Positions 11,871 through 24,744 of a stretch of 64,000 nucleotides of DNA are shown here, one piece after another. The DNA is from Aphrophora alni. Lineage: Eukaryota > Arthropoda > Insecta > Hemiptera > Aphrophoridae. Location of the stretch: contig OY740769.1 in NCBI GenBank assembly GCA_963513935.1, positions 68,778,984 through 68,842,983 on the forward strand, given 5' to 3'. Positions within the stretch are counted from its first letter, which is position 1. Each line of letters opens with the position of its first letter. Below the pieces are notes generated by a model. It was not told where the DNA came from, made no database searches, and saw only the letters and a program-made list of their open reading frames with translations. Both the position numbers and the translations under genes were made by a program.

Positions 11871-13318
11871 TTATCGACAAATGAAATAAGTTTAGAAGAC
11901 TTTTTTTTATTACTCTCTATCTGATGATTCACTCTAATCAGTCGTCGAGTCATCAGTTGAATATTTACTTATATTACATTCCGCTACAGCTGGGGGGTTC
12001 AGTAAGTCCACTTTTTTTCAGAGATAATGATTAAACTTTTTTTTTTAAATTTCCTCGTAGTCTAGTAAAAGGACCAGATAAAATTAAAAGTCTCAAAAAT
12101 ATATCGCACATAGTTTTTGTGCTGTTTGATTTTCGCGAGAAACTTCTCAAATCTGTTAATGTAATTATTACATGATTCTTGCGCATCTTCAGACATTGAG
12201 GAAATAATGCGGAAGAAATAATTTCACTCGCGTGCATGAGAATTTTGCAAATGGAATTGGACATACAAAACCATGAATATAACTGCAAAACATTTCTAGT
12301 TGTACTATAGCGAATTGTTAAAAACGATCAATATTAATTCATGACCATTTTCTAATTATTAAAATAAAGTATATTTTGAATTTGAATTGATATAATTATT
12401 AAAATTATATATTTTATGTTTTATACCTTATGTTTCATGTAAAGAATACCTCAAATCTATATATGATATTAAAATCATGAATTCATTATTTCATTCATCG
12501 ACTAAATTTTCCAACTGTTTGCATTATATATAAAAAATGTACTTCATACAGAATAGCACTGAATAGCACATCATTTTCCCCATATGTTTTATTATTTGTC
12601 TAACAAATAAGACTTCGATAGATTTGCGACCAAACACGACGGTGCAAAGAACTTTTTTTATGTATCAAAATATTTTAATTTTGATGTTTATGTTACATTT
12701 TATTAAGAATGATTGTTGTCCGACTGCCATAAAGGTTGTCACAAGTGGCATTGAAAGCTGGTGCTTTTAAGATTAGAGCAGTAACACACAAGCAAGTAAG
12801 AAATGACGTTTATAAATTTTATGAAAAATTAATATTAAAAATATATTTAAATGGTTGTAAATTTTTTGTCGGATTAAAATATTTTTAATAACCTAACCTT
12901 CAATTTTCAGTAATTGAAACATTTTGGAAAATCTAAATAATTATAGTAATTCAAATTCCTAATATGAAATATTGATAATAGATTTTAAATTTTTCTATGG
13001 CACTTCCAATCGTGATATAGATTAGAGGATCTTTCAAAAGGGAGAGGCGTATTAGGGAGATTTTTTCTGAATGCGAGAAATTCTCCCATATTCAGGAGAA
13101 TCTCAAAAAATTGGAAGGACAAAAAGGCTATATTTTTTTCTGTATGTTTAAATTAGGGGTTTTTTAAGAAATAAAATCAAGGTTTACTGACAATCAAGGT
13201 TATGGAGTAGTTCGATAACTGCTCTCAGGTTATGGAACTGAAAGGTCTATAAATCGGGATTATTATAAATAATATATTTTAAGTTAGGTTAATTTAAAAG
13301 ACGATTATTTAAATAAAC
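11871..13318. other. AT-rich stretch without recognisable gene
   Basis: There is no supported coding segment. This is where a 5' LTR of the following gypsy remnant would be expected, but I found no LTR-like pair. Confidence 0.35.
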
Positions 13319-13491
13319 ATGGTGGCTAACTCTAGGATAGAATGGGAGGAATTTGACCCCCAGGAAGTCTTTGATGTAGTTTGTGATCGAATTAGGGAAT
13401 TGAATGCCGCAAACAGAACTTTGACAAAAAGATTGGGGGACTTGAAATGGCAAATGCTTCTTTATTGGACCAAACCGTTGCTGCCAAAATA
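13319..13491 (+). pseudogene. Possible gag N-terminus of the gypsy remnant
   Basis: From the ATG at 13319 about 57 codons stay open (MVANSRIEWEEFDPQEV..., rich in charged residues) before a stop. Its place upstream of the protease piece suggests gag, though no zinc knuckle or other diagnostic motif is visible. It could also be an unrelated host exon. Confidence 0.4.
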
Positions 13492-13789
13492 GACACACAA
13501 TTGGTATACTCGAAATTAAAATTAATTTTAGGTTTACCGACATTATGTTGCAGTAAAGTAAACTATTACTCATCTCAAAATTAGGGGGGGTTATCTATGT
13601 GGACAATCAAAGAATCAAAAAAAATATTGGTGAATTTAATTAGATTCGGGGGCGGAAGTTATTCTTGTAAATATTAAAGTATCGAAAGCGAATAAGTACG
13701 ACCCGGAAGACACAGTAGAGGGGGTAACTGGGAGAAATTTTAAGGTAATAGGAACTCAAATTAATGACTTAAAATGATTTATTTGCAAT

Positions 13790-13960
13790 ATAAAAGCTAA
13801 ATTCCAAATTTTCAAACCACCAGGAAGTTAAATGCCTGTTTTAGGGACCGACATTTTAAGACAAATGGGGGTAATAATCAATATGACAGATAAGACAGTC
13901 ATTGAGGGACATACGACAGTAGAGAGTCAAGATTATATAACACTAACCGTCGTGAATTAA
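13790..13960 (+). pseudogene. Aspartic protease tail of the gypsy remnant
   Basis: The frame reads VLGTDILRQMGVIINM, matching the C-terminal protease motif (I/V)LGTDFL...GA(I/V)ID of gypsy-type polyproteins. The catalytic DTG upstream is not recognisable, and stops interrupt the preceding segment. Confidence 0.6.
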
Positions 13961-14824
13961 GGAAAATCCAAACCATGATGGGGAAACTCAGCTCCTTCGA
14001 TGGAGATAATTATAAACAAAAATACGCGCAGAGATAACAAAAAATAGTGATTCAAACGGTGGGATTGAACTTACTAATACAAAAATTTTAAAATAATAAA
14101 ACAGGCGGAAAACCGGAAAAAGTGGAAATAGGACGCAAAAACCATTTTAATCGGAAATTTTAAAAGGGCAAGAAGATCATGTGGAATATATAAGTTATTA
14201 AATTTAAGTTCAAAATAAAAACAAACGAGGACGTACGGATATATACACTTTACTGCAGTGCCAACGAGACCGTAACTGCAAAACTTTTATAGGTAGGGTG
14301 GTCTAAGGATTTGAAATATACGAATCCATAAAACGTAAAAAAGTTTAAAAACCGAGTTGAATACATTGAGGCAATGGGAATTATTTCTAAAGGGATCGTG
14401 GGCACTTGTGCTCTAGTGAATGAGGGTGATTCTAAAAAAAACTGTAGCGAATTTGTCAAATATGGACGTCAACATTGCTTAACGTCATATTATACACTCA
14501 TAACAAAACCAGAAATCGCGGACGAGATATCTTTAGCAATAAGCCTTTTCAATACAATATTCAATTAGGAACAAAACACGAATACTGAATCGCATATTGA
14601 AATAGAATTTTCAAAAAATGTAGGTCACTTAACAAACCCAGAAAAACGGATTTTATAAAATGCTATTGATAAATAAAGATAAATAGAGAATGCGGAATTA
14701 CACAAAAATAGGGCAACCACCCTTCTTTTTTTGTACGACCATAAAGTGAAGTAAGGAATTAATGAACGTTAACAAAGTCAGTGGAATAGTCCATTAGTAA
14801 TAATTAATTAAGTAAAAATGTCTA

Positions 14825-15126
14825 GACGGTGAGACTAAATATAGATTCTGTGTAGATTATAGGAAGCTAAATTCTGTAACCACATGACACGTTAGAATTG
14901 TAAGAGGGTTTAAAATTATATTCAGTCATAAAAATGTAATCGGGATTCCAACAAATTAATTTAGAGGAAGAAAGCCAACCAAAAACAGCATTCTCAACAT
15001 AGAATTATATATTTCAATACTTGAGGGTTCCTGTGGGGCTACCAAACTCTCCCACGTTTTTCAAATATTGATGAATAAAGTCATGCTGTGGTTTAAAAGA
15101 CGATAGTCTAGTCTATTTGGTAGACG

Positions 15127-15191
<65 letters not shown>

Positions 15192-15400
15192 TCAGTTGAA
15201 ATATTCATGCGCAAATATACTCTCTTTCCTAAATTTTCGACAGATTTAAAGAAAATTATTTGACAATGAACCTAAAGAAATGCGAATTGGCGGTAATAGA
15301 AGTGCATTATTTAACATTTCTAATCAATAACTACGGTTTAAACCGAATCTAAAACATATAGAGGCGGTCAAAAATATCCCAGTGCCAAAACGTTTAAACA
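14825..15400 (+). pseudogene. Reverse transcriptase of the gypsy remnant, broken by an (AT)n run
   Basis: Successive frames give RFCVDYRKLNSVT (14843-14881), SGFQQINLEEE..PKTAFST (about 14941-14998), LRVPVGLPNSPTFF (about 15023-15064), then VYLVDV (15113-15130). A 61-base (AT)n run follows. Beyond it come MNLKKCELAVIEVHYLTFL (from about 15267) and AVKNIPVPK (15363-15389). These are the fingers, palm and thumb landmarks of Ty3/gypsy reverse transcriptase in the right order. The second acidic residue of the usual Y(L/V)DD site is replaced (YLVD), and the microsatellite sits directly after it. Confidence 0.85.
15129..15189. repeat. (AT)n microsatellite inside the dead reverse transcriptase
   Basis: About 30 TA units start right after the former catalytic motif, so the run grew after the retrotransposon lost function. 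Confidence 0.95.
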
Positions 15401-15963
15401 TGTCAAAGGTTTCCTAGGATTACCTGATTTTATCGCAGCTACATTCAAAACTTTTTGAAAATTGTGAAACCTTTATTAGATTTGACAAAGGATGGCGTGA
15501 AATTCCAATGGAAGAAAAAGTGTCAATTGGCATTGGACGAACTGAAAAACTAACTGATGGCGGCGCCCATTTTCGTATTTTCGGATTTCAAAAAACAATT
15601 TGAATTATCTACCGACGCTTCACTAATTGGTTTAGGGGCAATATTAAGTCAAGAAAAAGATGGTAAACTACATTCTGTAGCTTACGCTAGTCGATTTTTG
15701 CACAAAGCTGTGAAAACTTTGATGCCACAAATCTATAACTAGCGAGTATTTTGTGGGCAGAAATATTATTTCGGACATACTTATTAGGACGTGGATTAGA
15801 AATTGAATCGAATCACAAAACACTTTGTTAAATGATATCCTTAAAGGAACAAATGAGTAGGACTTTGTGGTGGTCCTTGAAATTAGCGGAATACGACTAC
15901 GAAGTTATTCACCGTCCGAGTAAAAAGCACTTAAACGTTGATGCTTTAAGTAGAAATATTGAT
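15401..15963 (+). pseudogene. RNase H region of the gypsy remnant
   Basis: GFLGL near 15409 begins the connection. In the best-preserved piece (15557-15739), QFELSTDASLIGLGAILSQ carries the first RNase H aspartate in the TDAS motif, followed by VAYASRFL. After a frameshift, 15832-15960 reads LAEYDYEVIHRPSKKH and NVDALSRN, the classical end of gypsy RNase H (HRPGK.N.VADALSR). The (E/D)-rich central segment is broken by stops near 15742. Confidence 0.9.
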
Positions 15964-15999
15964 AAGACGTCAAATTTTGTAGTGAACGCAAAAGAGTTA

Positions 16000-16300
16000 C
16001 TATCTACAATAGATTTAGATACAATCCGAAAAGCACAGAGAAATGAGCCAGGATGTCAACAACTGAAAACTCTAAAAATCATAAAACGAGCCCAGAAAAA
16101 ATAATTTATATTAAGCCAAATGACGAGAAACTAATCCCGGCACCAACAAAAACGTTATGAACAAACATTATTCTTTTAAATCACGATTACCCAACTTTCC
16201 AACAGCTGTTCAGCATAAAAAAATAAAATTATTTGGCTTAAGATAAGAAATAGCGTTAATAACTACGTTGGAACTTATAAATCATGTAATCAGAGAAGAG
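16000..16300 (+). pseudogene. Linker and start of integrase of the gypsy remnant
   Basis: After the RNase H tail the frame stays open to 16104, with a charged segment as in the linker of gypsy polyproteins. Downstream, weak traces of the integrase zinc domain may lie at about 16170-16300. The D,D-35-E core is absent, so the element is truncated here. Confidence 0.5.
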
Positions 16301-16980
16301 ACTATTAAAAAACATTAGCGCCTTTAGGTGATAATTTCACAGAACCATGGTAACCATATAGGAAGACCTGTATGGATATCTTGGTTGAAGACCCCTGTTA
16401 TGAAATCGGAAGTACTCTGTTGGCTGCAAAATGGATCCACGTTGTTATCTACAATTTTTATATTTTTAGGTGAAATTTTATACCTACGTTCTCCTCTTCT
16501 TGAACAAAATATGATAGATAAATAATTTAGGTCGAGGAAGCGTCTACAACCCTGTTTAGCGCACAGCGCTGATTCACTCTCTACCCACTCCGACTGCATC
16601 TTCTCTCACTCTCCCTATTTTGTTGATCTAGCGCTGATCCAACACAATCTACGTTGACCTACATGATGGTTGTGGGTTATTTATTATAGATCATTATAAA
16701 TTTAAAATCTCATTTCAGTTATCATCAATTACATTTACTATATTATGATTTTTGTGTTTCTTAGTTAGGCCACATTAGCATTTTCTACTTACTGAATATC
16801 AACTACTCGTGCCTACTCACAGACAAAGTAATACAGTATTATGAAGCACGATTTCATCTATTCAAAACTTGAAAACATCTTCTTCGAACTCCTTAAGTTA
16901 AAGAAATGAATATTTATAAATAAGCTGATGTAAATGTTTAATTTCAGCTACTATGTATGGTTATATATATTTGGTTTACA
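16301..16980. other. No gene supported
   Basis: A stretch at 16324-16600 is open on both strands and of more balanced composition, which points to repeat DNA rather than AT-rich filler. I recognise no protein family in it. Confidence 0.3.
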
Positions 16981-16984
16981 AAGT

Positions 16985-17060
16985 ATACTCCGGAGTTAGC
17001 TGTTAGTGATTACAGCTGTGGTTGTCCAAGGTACTGTTTTTCACTTAGTCTTAAGTTCGA
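16985..17060 (+). repeat. Possible tRNA-derived SINE head
   Basis: TAGCTGTTAGTG (from about 16997) resembles a tRNA A box, and AAGTTCGATCC (17045-17055) a B box. The separation of about 50 bases is right for a pol III promoter. No cloverleaf with paired acceptor stem is evident and no poly(A) tail was defined, so a decayed SINE is only a suggestion. Confidence 0.3.
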
Positions 17061-17949
17061 TCCTTATCTTTTATCTTTCTTATTATGTCGCTCTTGACCA
17101 ACTCTTTTTCACTTCCGAATTCGACCATCTGTGTTATTTTTAAGCTACAAACTGTATTAAATTCACATTTCCTACCCTTTTTTTACTTTTTGCACTAGTT
17201 TAAGTTTGGTGAAATGATATCCATTTAACGGTAATGTGAACAAATTTTCCTTTAAATGTCCAAGTAGCAGTGTCGCGACAAGACAAATAAGGATTCCACG
17301 AACCACAAGATCAGAAAACAAAAACAGTACTTTAATAAATCCATTTATTTACATTGAATTAAACACAGTCACCATTCTCAGACGCCTAAAATGATACGCA
17401 CCTAAATAAGCCTAAAGCGATGTGACAAGTTGCACTCCATTCCACTCTTAACACGTTAATCGCAATGAATCAAGTCACGCTTCAGGTAACTGACCCGAAT
17501 ATGGAAGAATCAATGTTCTCCGCATTTTCTAATAATTGTCTCATCCAATAATTATTTTCATAAGAGAAGAGACAAATATGAGTAAGAAACTCCCTTAATT
17601 TTATAAGTATTATGAGGTTGCTCACAATCTTTTAAAAACCGTACATTGAAGGAACGGGGTGGTTGACCATACATCTTCTTGTTATGCTTAGTGTGACTAA
17701 TTCATAACTATAATTTAGCAGTGCTACAACAGAGTTCAATGCACCATAATAACCCACTTTTTTTATGTATATCGCATGATATACTTTCCATATCTGTGAA
17801 TCGGTTTAGTGAAATAAAAACTTTATCAATAGATATTTAAAATATAATAGATTTGCTAAATACAAAATTATCAAAATCGGAATGGAAGATTTTCAATATT
17901 TTCTAATATTGCAAAGCTTCATATTTATTTTCGAAGGAGAAATAAAAAT
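17061..17949. other. No gene seen; possible LTR fragment near 17269
   Basis: TGTCGCGACAAG at 17269 opens like an LTR end and is followed by about 200 bases that are less AT-rich. No matching second LTR is visible in the window. Confidence 0.25.
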
Positions 17950-20900
17950 TGAGTCAGTTGAGTGATTTAGGTAACTACGAGAGTTGTAGGGTGTTTAACT
18001 CACGCCTTCTATCTTCCTACTAGAGAGACGAATGAGTATATCGAAAGATCTTTTACAGAAAATAGTGTAGATTAAAAGTCATAACAAGTGAATCGATATA
18101 CATATATACATAGGTTCATTATAAAATAGATGTACAAAGTAAAAATGTTCGTGATACTTATTTTATAATCTCATTATGAAACGCAAATTTGTAATAGACT
18201 TATTCAGCCTCAAAATCATAGATTTTTTACGCTTAGAGTCGTAAAATATATTTTGCAGAAGTGAAGCTATAAAACAGACTGGCTGAGGCCTCATTGAAAG
18301 AATATATTCAATAGACTCTAATGCTTTACGTTAATTGGGGTCCAGTTTAACCTTAAATATTGATATAGTCAATTTATGTACAGTTCTGGGTAAAGTAATT
18401 AAATTTTTTAGTGTTTGTATAATTTTAATTGTTCGATTAATGGAGAACTTTAGACTCAATCCAGGTATCATTTCCGGAGTACATGATTAACGATACTACA
18501 TGAGGAGTTGCTGGATAGGATGAAATAGCAAACTCCTTCGAAACAGAGGTTATCTTTTAATTTTTATATTAGTATAAAAAACATGTATCTATTCAAAATT
18601 CTTTTGTGACACTAAACACGTACAATTTGGTTCTGTTGGATGAAACTATGTGCATAAAATGTTTCAAAGTTATCAATCTGATAAATTCCAATTTCCGTGA
18701 TAGAAAGAAAGTTTGAGTAGATTTTCCCCAATTTAACCCCCACCGCAGTTTGGTCATAGTCTTGGTAAACAGTGTCGGTTTTACAAATAGGGTACTAAAT
18801 ACCCTCTTTCCTCCTGTTGTAGGTGAACTGTAGAGTCCCTCCATCCGACTTATCTAAATTTACCACTTTCTCTTTTAATTTTGTATTTGTTGTGTTCCAT
18901 ATTATTGTTTTTAAAATAACTTTTATTTATATTATCTGATATTTATGTTTCTTCATACCTTTGATTATTAACGACAGTTTCTACTCCACAGAAAGACATA
19001 TCAGTCTACTAAAATAATAGACATTTGGGATGAAAATATAGTAAATTCTAACTATACTGTAACGTTATTAATATTTCTTAGTAAATAAGGTAGAATGCAA
19101 TAGTCGATTTACTCACATAATTTGTAAATCAGCCCACAATGATTTTGAGAATATGTGTCTTACCTGTAACAATCAAAACAATTAATCAATTCAAATAATA
19201 AATGTAATACTAAACTCCAAATATTACACGATACAGAGTAATGTTATGGTTTTATTGGGTTATTTTATTGTTTGAGAAATTTACAATTTTGATTACAAAT
19301 AGCTAAATTTATGTTTTTCGGTTAACTTGTACACTCTTGAATTGGTTAAAAATTTTATGATATCTTTAGGAGAAAATAAATATAAATTTGCTACAAATTT
19401 ACTTATTACTATTTTCTGTCTAATTCAGATTTTAAAAAAATACACAAATAATTTGCAGCAGTAAAAACGATAATGTTTACATATTAGTTAATATAATTGA
19501 ATAGACAAAACATAAAAACTTTTTCTACTTATTGAATAGAAAGTTTATACCAAAAAACAAAGAATAAATACAAATATATTATTTATAATTGAAACTTAGT
19601 CTAAATAAATAAAATTAAATCAAATGAATCATATTTGCATAAAATAAAATAATATAATTGTTTTTCATTGAAACAAACATTTTTATAAACTAACAATATT
19701 AATTTTGCATTTAATCACAACCTGGAAAACAGACTTGACAAACTGATAACTTATAATTGATATTAAAAAGTGCGATTAATGGATGAAAGATTCCGGACCT
19801 GTTATTTCATTGAACAATTCATCGTAGATTTTTTTTCAAATGAGTCACAATACTTGTTGTGTATGAGGCAATCGTAAATTAGAGAAGGGCAAATTAAACT
19901 GATAATATTTTATAAAATATAAAAAATAAAACAAATCGGGTTAAACTTGAATTCTCTGTAGAAATAGGTGATACCTCAAAATACATAATGCTTGTTGAAA
20001 TAACAGTTCAAACGAAGGATTGCCATATTAATTTCACAATAAAGTATTATTTGATTTACTCTCAATTTAATACTGAATTGTTATTTGTTAAAATAAAGGG
20101 ATTTTCTGACTGTAGCTACTTGAATAAAGTAAATAATTCCCACAACGATTACTATACAAACATACTTGTTCAGATATTTTCAAACAAAGGAAGCTGTGTT
20201 AGAGGTTAATCACCTAGAGTTAAAATCTCCAGATTTTGATTAAAAAAATATTATTATTTTATAAAAATCTATTCAACGTTTATTAAAAAAATTAAGATAT
20301 AATATTTCGTTGAATGTAATATGAAATACGTCCTATTTAGTTTACGAAAATATACTGTAGTATTATATGATAACATAACTGATACTGTCAAGTATTAATA
20401 AACAAAACTCTTTAGTTGTTATTGGTATGGTACATTTTAATCAAAAAGTTTCCATTAAATGATCTTTTATTTTATTTTTTAGTTAATAATTATTACGTGT
20501 AAACCAGAGAGAAACTTCATTAATATAAGTATAAACACAATTATTAATATCGATATGAGGTGACCACTATTGTCACACTTGGAATCCATATAACTTAAGT
20601 ATTCTTCCTAAATAAATGATTTTAATGAATGGAAAAAAGATAAGTATTATTAGATATTCCTTCTCTATTCTTTGTACACTGGTAAAATACACATTCATTA
20701 ACGTCAATTTTATTCTTGAAGATCGATTGATTTTATCATGTTACACAGTCTAATCAAAGCTTTCTTGCATCATGATATAATTACTTCAAATGAGTTTAGT
20801 TTTTTAAACAATATCATAATAGGTAGTAACTTAAACATTCCATGTTTTGCAAAGATTACTCGTCTCAACAGAGTATAATTTTGATAGTAAATAATATCTT

Positions 20901-22130
20901 TTCCCAGTTTTTACTAAAACAGATTTTCTCTCCAGTTTTAGTTTTACTTTACTTATTGTGACACACAAACAGAAATTCAAACACCAGTAAATATATAGCC
21001 TAGTGTATCCGAAATACAAATATTACCGCTAAGCTCTATTAGACACAAACTAGAACTCAAATGAACTGATCGGTGGATCGATGTACAAGCTGTAATACGT
21101 CCACAATGAAGTTTACCTTTGAACAGGTTTATCCTTGTGACATTGCAAATCACGTTCAAACACGGTCTGGGTACAAATATTTAGATTGCCCAAAGTAAAC
21201 GTATTTGTCTTTGACAATATAGTTTCTGTAAAGGTGCATTAAAAATTTAATTAAGTGATATGGATCTTTTAAATACCATAAATATTTTTTGATGTGGTGT
21301 AATAGGTTTCCAAGGTTTCACTGTACCTAATGAAAAAAATACTCGCATTAAAGCCTATTGTCACCATGATTGAATTTGGATTTATGGGTATTGGTTTGAA
21401 ATGGTCGCTCGATCTTTGTATTTACATGATAAAATCGCTATAAAAATGCCCGAACTGAGGTAATGAAATACATGTAAGACTATGTAAAATCTATTTCTAA
21501 CTAATGTTATTTTAAAATGTGTCCTCTTTATTTCAAAAGAACAAAAATAACAAACATTCTATATAAATTCTAAATATCTGTAATATTTAAAAAATATTAT
21601 AACTAATATAATCATTTGGTCACATTTTGTGTATAATATTGATTTCAAGGTGTTAAATAATTAACCTATTTGAAATTGTTGTTCAGTAGTTTCATTTTAC
21701 TAGTTAATCTTATATTGGAACGTTACGTTCTACAGATATTGAAAACAATAATGAAGTGCCCAAACAAGCTAATTCACAAGAACAATTGGAATAAAATCAC
21801 CTCCTTCATATCAATTGTGTGTGTGTTTTTTTATTTATTTTATTATTATTATATATATATATATATATATATATTTTTTTTACGGAAGATGTGTGTATTA
21901 TAGGCCTATACATAACCGCTTGTATCATGACGTCTAATGCGTATTCCAGTCTTCAAAATATGGTTATTTTGCACCAAAAAACAATTACTTCGGATTTTAG
22001 CGGCCTAGGTACTAGCGGCCAATTAACTTGTAAACGTCACCCATTTATCAGTTCTTATTGTTATTTACTAATTAAAGACCAACTCTTAATTTTTACTTGC
22101 AAACAACTCTTACAACAACTAAGACATAAA
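17950..22130. repeat. Old segmental duplication, copy B
   Basis: Partner of the segment at 3900-9850, in direct orientation. It is about 1.8 kb shorter, so one copy gained or the other lost DNA. The polypyrimidine-AG at 18803-18822 and the 30 bases after it (including CATCCGACTTA) are conserved with 5154-5205. A minus-strand donor-like CAG|GTAAG (plus strand CTTACCTG at 19159, and at 5631 in copy A) is also shared. No TATA box or signal-peptide exon like that at 9884-10023 follows this copy. Confidence 0.7.
21850..21874. repeat. (AT)n microsatellite
   Basis: Short TA run following (TTA)n, close to the end of duplication copy B. Confidence 0.85.
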
Positions 22131-23959
22131 TAAATCAATTAAAAAATGACTGATCCTAATGATATAGTCTGGAAACGAAACATCAATAGTTTCGATTAAT
22201 TAATTGTATCAATTAAAAATAATTTCGGTTTAGTTCATATTGAGATGTTCTACTTTTATTTTTATATAATCAATTTTTGTGATTTGTCTCAAAACTATTT
22301 CATGTAGCTCGGAAAGAAGATTTTATTTCGTAGGATTAAGTATGTTACAGTGAAATGCTTGAGGAAAATCTCTTGTTCTTATTTAATCTCGGGTTATGGG
22401 GCGAATGGTTCTCTACAATAACAGAAAAATTCAATAATTGTTAACACATTACATCCTCACTGTGAATAAATAATAAATATTTTTTTTACCCTCAATGTAT
22501 TGATATTTTAAAAATGAACATTCTGTTTCAATACTTAACAAAAAAATGTATAAAAATTACTAAAACATTCAAAGCTTTTAATAACTCAACATTCGTATAA
22601 ACAAAATTATTATTATGCTACATGGAATGTTTGTCCATGTATATCTATAAGTTTAGCACAAGAAAGAGGAGAGTTCGGTGTACACTTTAGAGCCATCTTT
22701 TAAAGTGTATATTATAACTGGAAATAGTAAAGTTATTAAACGTTGGTGAAATACGATGATTATATTGGGAACGACAGATACGTCAAGATTCACAGAAATA
22801 AAATTACACATCCTGAATAACATGAAACCACCCCAATCAAAAAAAAGTTTTTTTATAGATGGGTTTTATTCAAACTCCTTTCAGATAATGTTAATAAATA
22901 CCTTTATTGACCTATTCTAATTTGGCAAGTCATGCTTAAAAGAACTATATCATTTATTGATAATTAGAATGTTTTAATATTATTCTTGCTGTTTTTTTTT
23001 TTTATTTGTACACATTTATGTAATTAAAATTTAATCCAAATTCCGTCTGCCGGAATAATATTTACTATTTTAAGTAATGTGATCCATGAGTCATTAAATT
23101 ATTATATTAATCTTTAACATCCGAATCAACATTTTTGCCGAGACTGCTAATCATGTGTTGCTTTAGATCGTTAGTAGGTATTTGATTGTTAATCTTCAAC
23201 AACCCCATCCACGAAAAAAGGTTAACTTTTTGTGAATATATCCTTTTTTAAATGTCAAAGGGTCATTGTGAGACTTAATGAAATTCCTCTCTATAACAGG
23301 TATGTAGCAATAAAAGCGTTCCCAATATTCGTTAACAATTTTTTTACTTTGTTCATGTGTTTCGGCTAAATGAAATAAATTAACATAAAACTTTACAATC
23401 ACATTTAATCACTGATTAATAGAAATCATATATATTTGGTCTGTGGTTATTTGTAAATAAATATATGCGTGCAATCAAATAAGTAAATCTCTTCTCATCT
23501 TAAGGTCATACATTTAAAATTGATGATTTCACTACAGTATTTATTCTTTTTCATAAAAACAAATCTTAGTTTTATTAAATTCAGATATTAAATATAAATG
23601 CAATGACATAATTTGTTCTATTTATTGTCAAAACAAATGTATGTAGATTGAATACTCCTGAAATGAAAATTTAATTAAAATAGTTTTTCACTAATCGAAA
23701 TCATATATATATAATGGGTATTTTACATCATAATTGAGAATAATTCACAGTCGCCACAAGTCCAATCATGGCATAAGTCAGTTAAGTGGTAATAATAATC
23801 CTTACATTTCCCAAATAAAACGCATTTATAAACTTCACATTATATCGGTAAAGACATAAACATGTGTTATCCGAATGTCTTTAATTTGAGTTTAAACATA
23901 ATTTTTTTCAATTATTTTATTATTTATAAATATTTGTACAATTTACATATACTTGCAAT
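22131..23959. other. AT-rich stretch without recognisable gene
   Basis: Homopolymer runs only. I found no coding segment or terminal repeats. Confidence 0.4.
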
Positions 23960-24582
23960 TTAACCCTCCCTCTGCCAAACTACAAGAACTTGTAGTACTT
24001 TTGCATTTTTAACAGTGCGCGATACATTCTAATATTTGACCCACTAATTGTCATCCAATCTTAATAAACTTTATACCGTTGGAAAGGAAACTTTTCAAAC
24101 TTTAATCTTTGTATTTACCATATGTTTCTAAAATGAATATTAACACGTCTAATGATCGATGGAATAAATGCAGAACTCTAAAACAGCTGGCCCGAGCGTC
24201 GACGAACGGTAGTATTTCGTGAACTTTCAAGACCTATAACAGTTATACACACCGACTTTAGGACAATGATATTTACACCAATAGAAAGCTTGCATTTCGA
24301 TCTTTCTACCACTGCTTTCAAATCTTAGATCACGTTTAAGGTTTAGGTTTTGTGTCCAACCGCATAAACCTTTGCTATTGGGCCAAGGTTTCAACCAATG
24401 AACAAGCTTCTTTGGAAGTCGATATGTTTCTCACAGATGAAGTGTTTGTAAAATTCTTTTTACAAGGTATTGAAGATAAAGGTTCACTGATTCCATTGGT
24501 ATGTCTTGTATACATTTTGTTCCACTGAGTATTTAGCAAACCCCCTCTCAAACCATGCGTTTTTACAGTGTTGAAAATCAAC

Positions 24583-24587
24583 CGCCG
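24583..24587. other. Target-site duplication, left copy (CGCCG)
   Basis: CGCCG directly precedes the element and recurs directly after it at 28438-28442. Five-base GC-rich duplications are characteristic of Transib insertions. Confidence 0.9.
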
Positions 24588-24626
24588 CACAGTGGAGTAT
24601 TTGTACGCAAATCATGGCCAAAAAGG
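24588..24626 (+). repeat. 5' terminal inverted repeat with heptamer/23/A-rich layout
   Basis: Starts CACAGTGGAGTATT, identical to the inverted 3' end. Positions 1-7 equal the V(D)J heptamer CACAGTG. Positions 29-36 (GGCCAAAA) are shared with the other end. Positions 31-39 read CCAAAAAGG, matching six of nine bases of the RSS nonamer ACAAAAACC at a 23-base spacing. Confidence 0.9.
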
Positions 24627-24744
24627 CAAAAATTTTAATTTGCTCAATAGATGTAAAAGTTATATCGCCGTAAAGGTGACAAACTGGCGCGTCTGACTAC
24701 GTCTACCTCGGGCGTCTGAGTCACATCCGGTGCGACCTACAGCC

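Larger units (their letters stand above)
13319..16300 (+). mobile_element. Decayed Ty3/gypsy LTR retrotransposon (internal part)
   Basis: The order of recognisable domains is a possible gag start, aspartic protease tail, reverse transcriptase, RNase H and the beginning of integrase, all on the plus strand. This is the Ty3/gypsy order, since integrase follows RNase H. Reading frames shift many times and stops are common, so the element is inactive. At about 3 kb it is shorter than a full internal region. No LTRs or primer-binding site were identified at either side. A sequence starting TGTCGCGACAAG near 17269 looks like an LTR start, but no partner was found. Confidence 0.85.

Noticed and set aside
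13289..13573. 94-codon minus-strand frame
   Set aside because: The plus strand here reads as the start of the gypsy remnant, and the minus frame shows no family features.
16324..16599. Open frames on both strands
   Set aside because: No recognisable motif. The double openness reflects balanced composition of a repeat rather than evidence for a protein.
17269..17480. 3' LTR of the gypsy remnant (starts TGTCGCGACAAG)
   Set aside because: No second copy upstream of the remnant and no clear polypurine tract before it. Kept only as a possibility.
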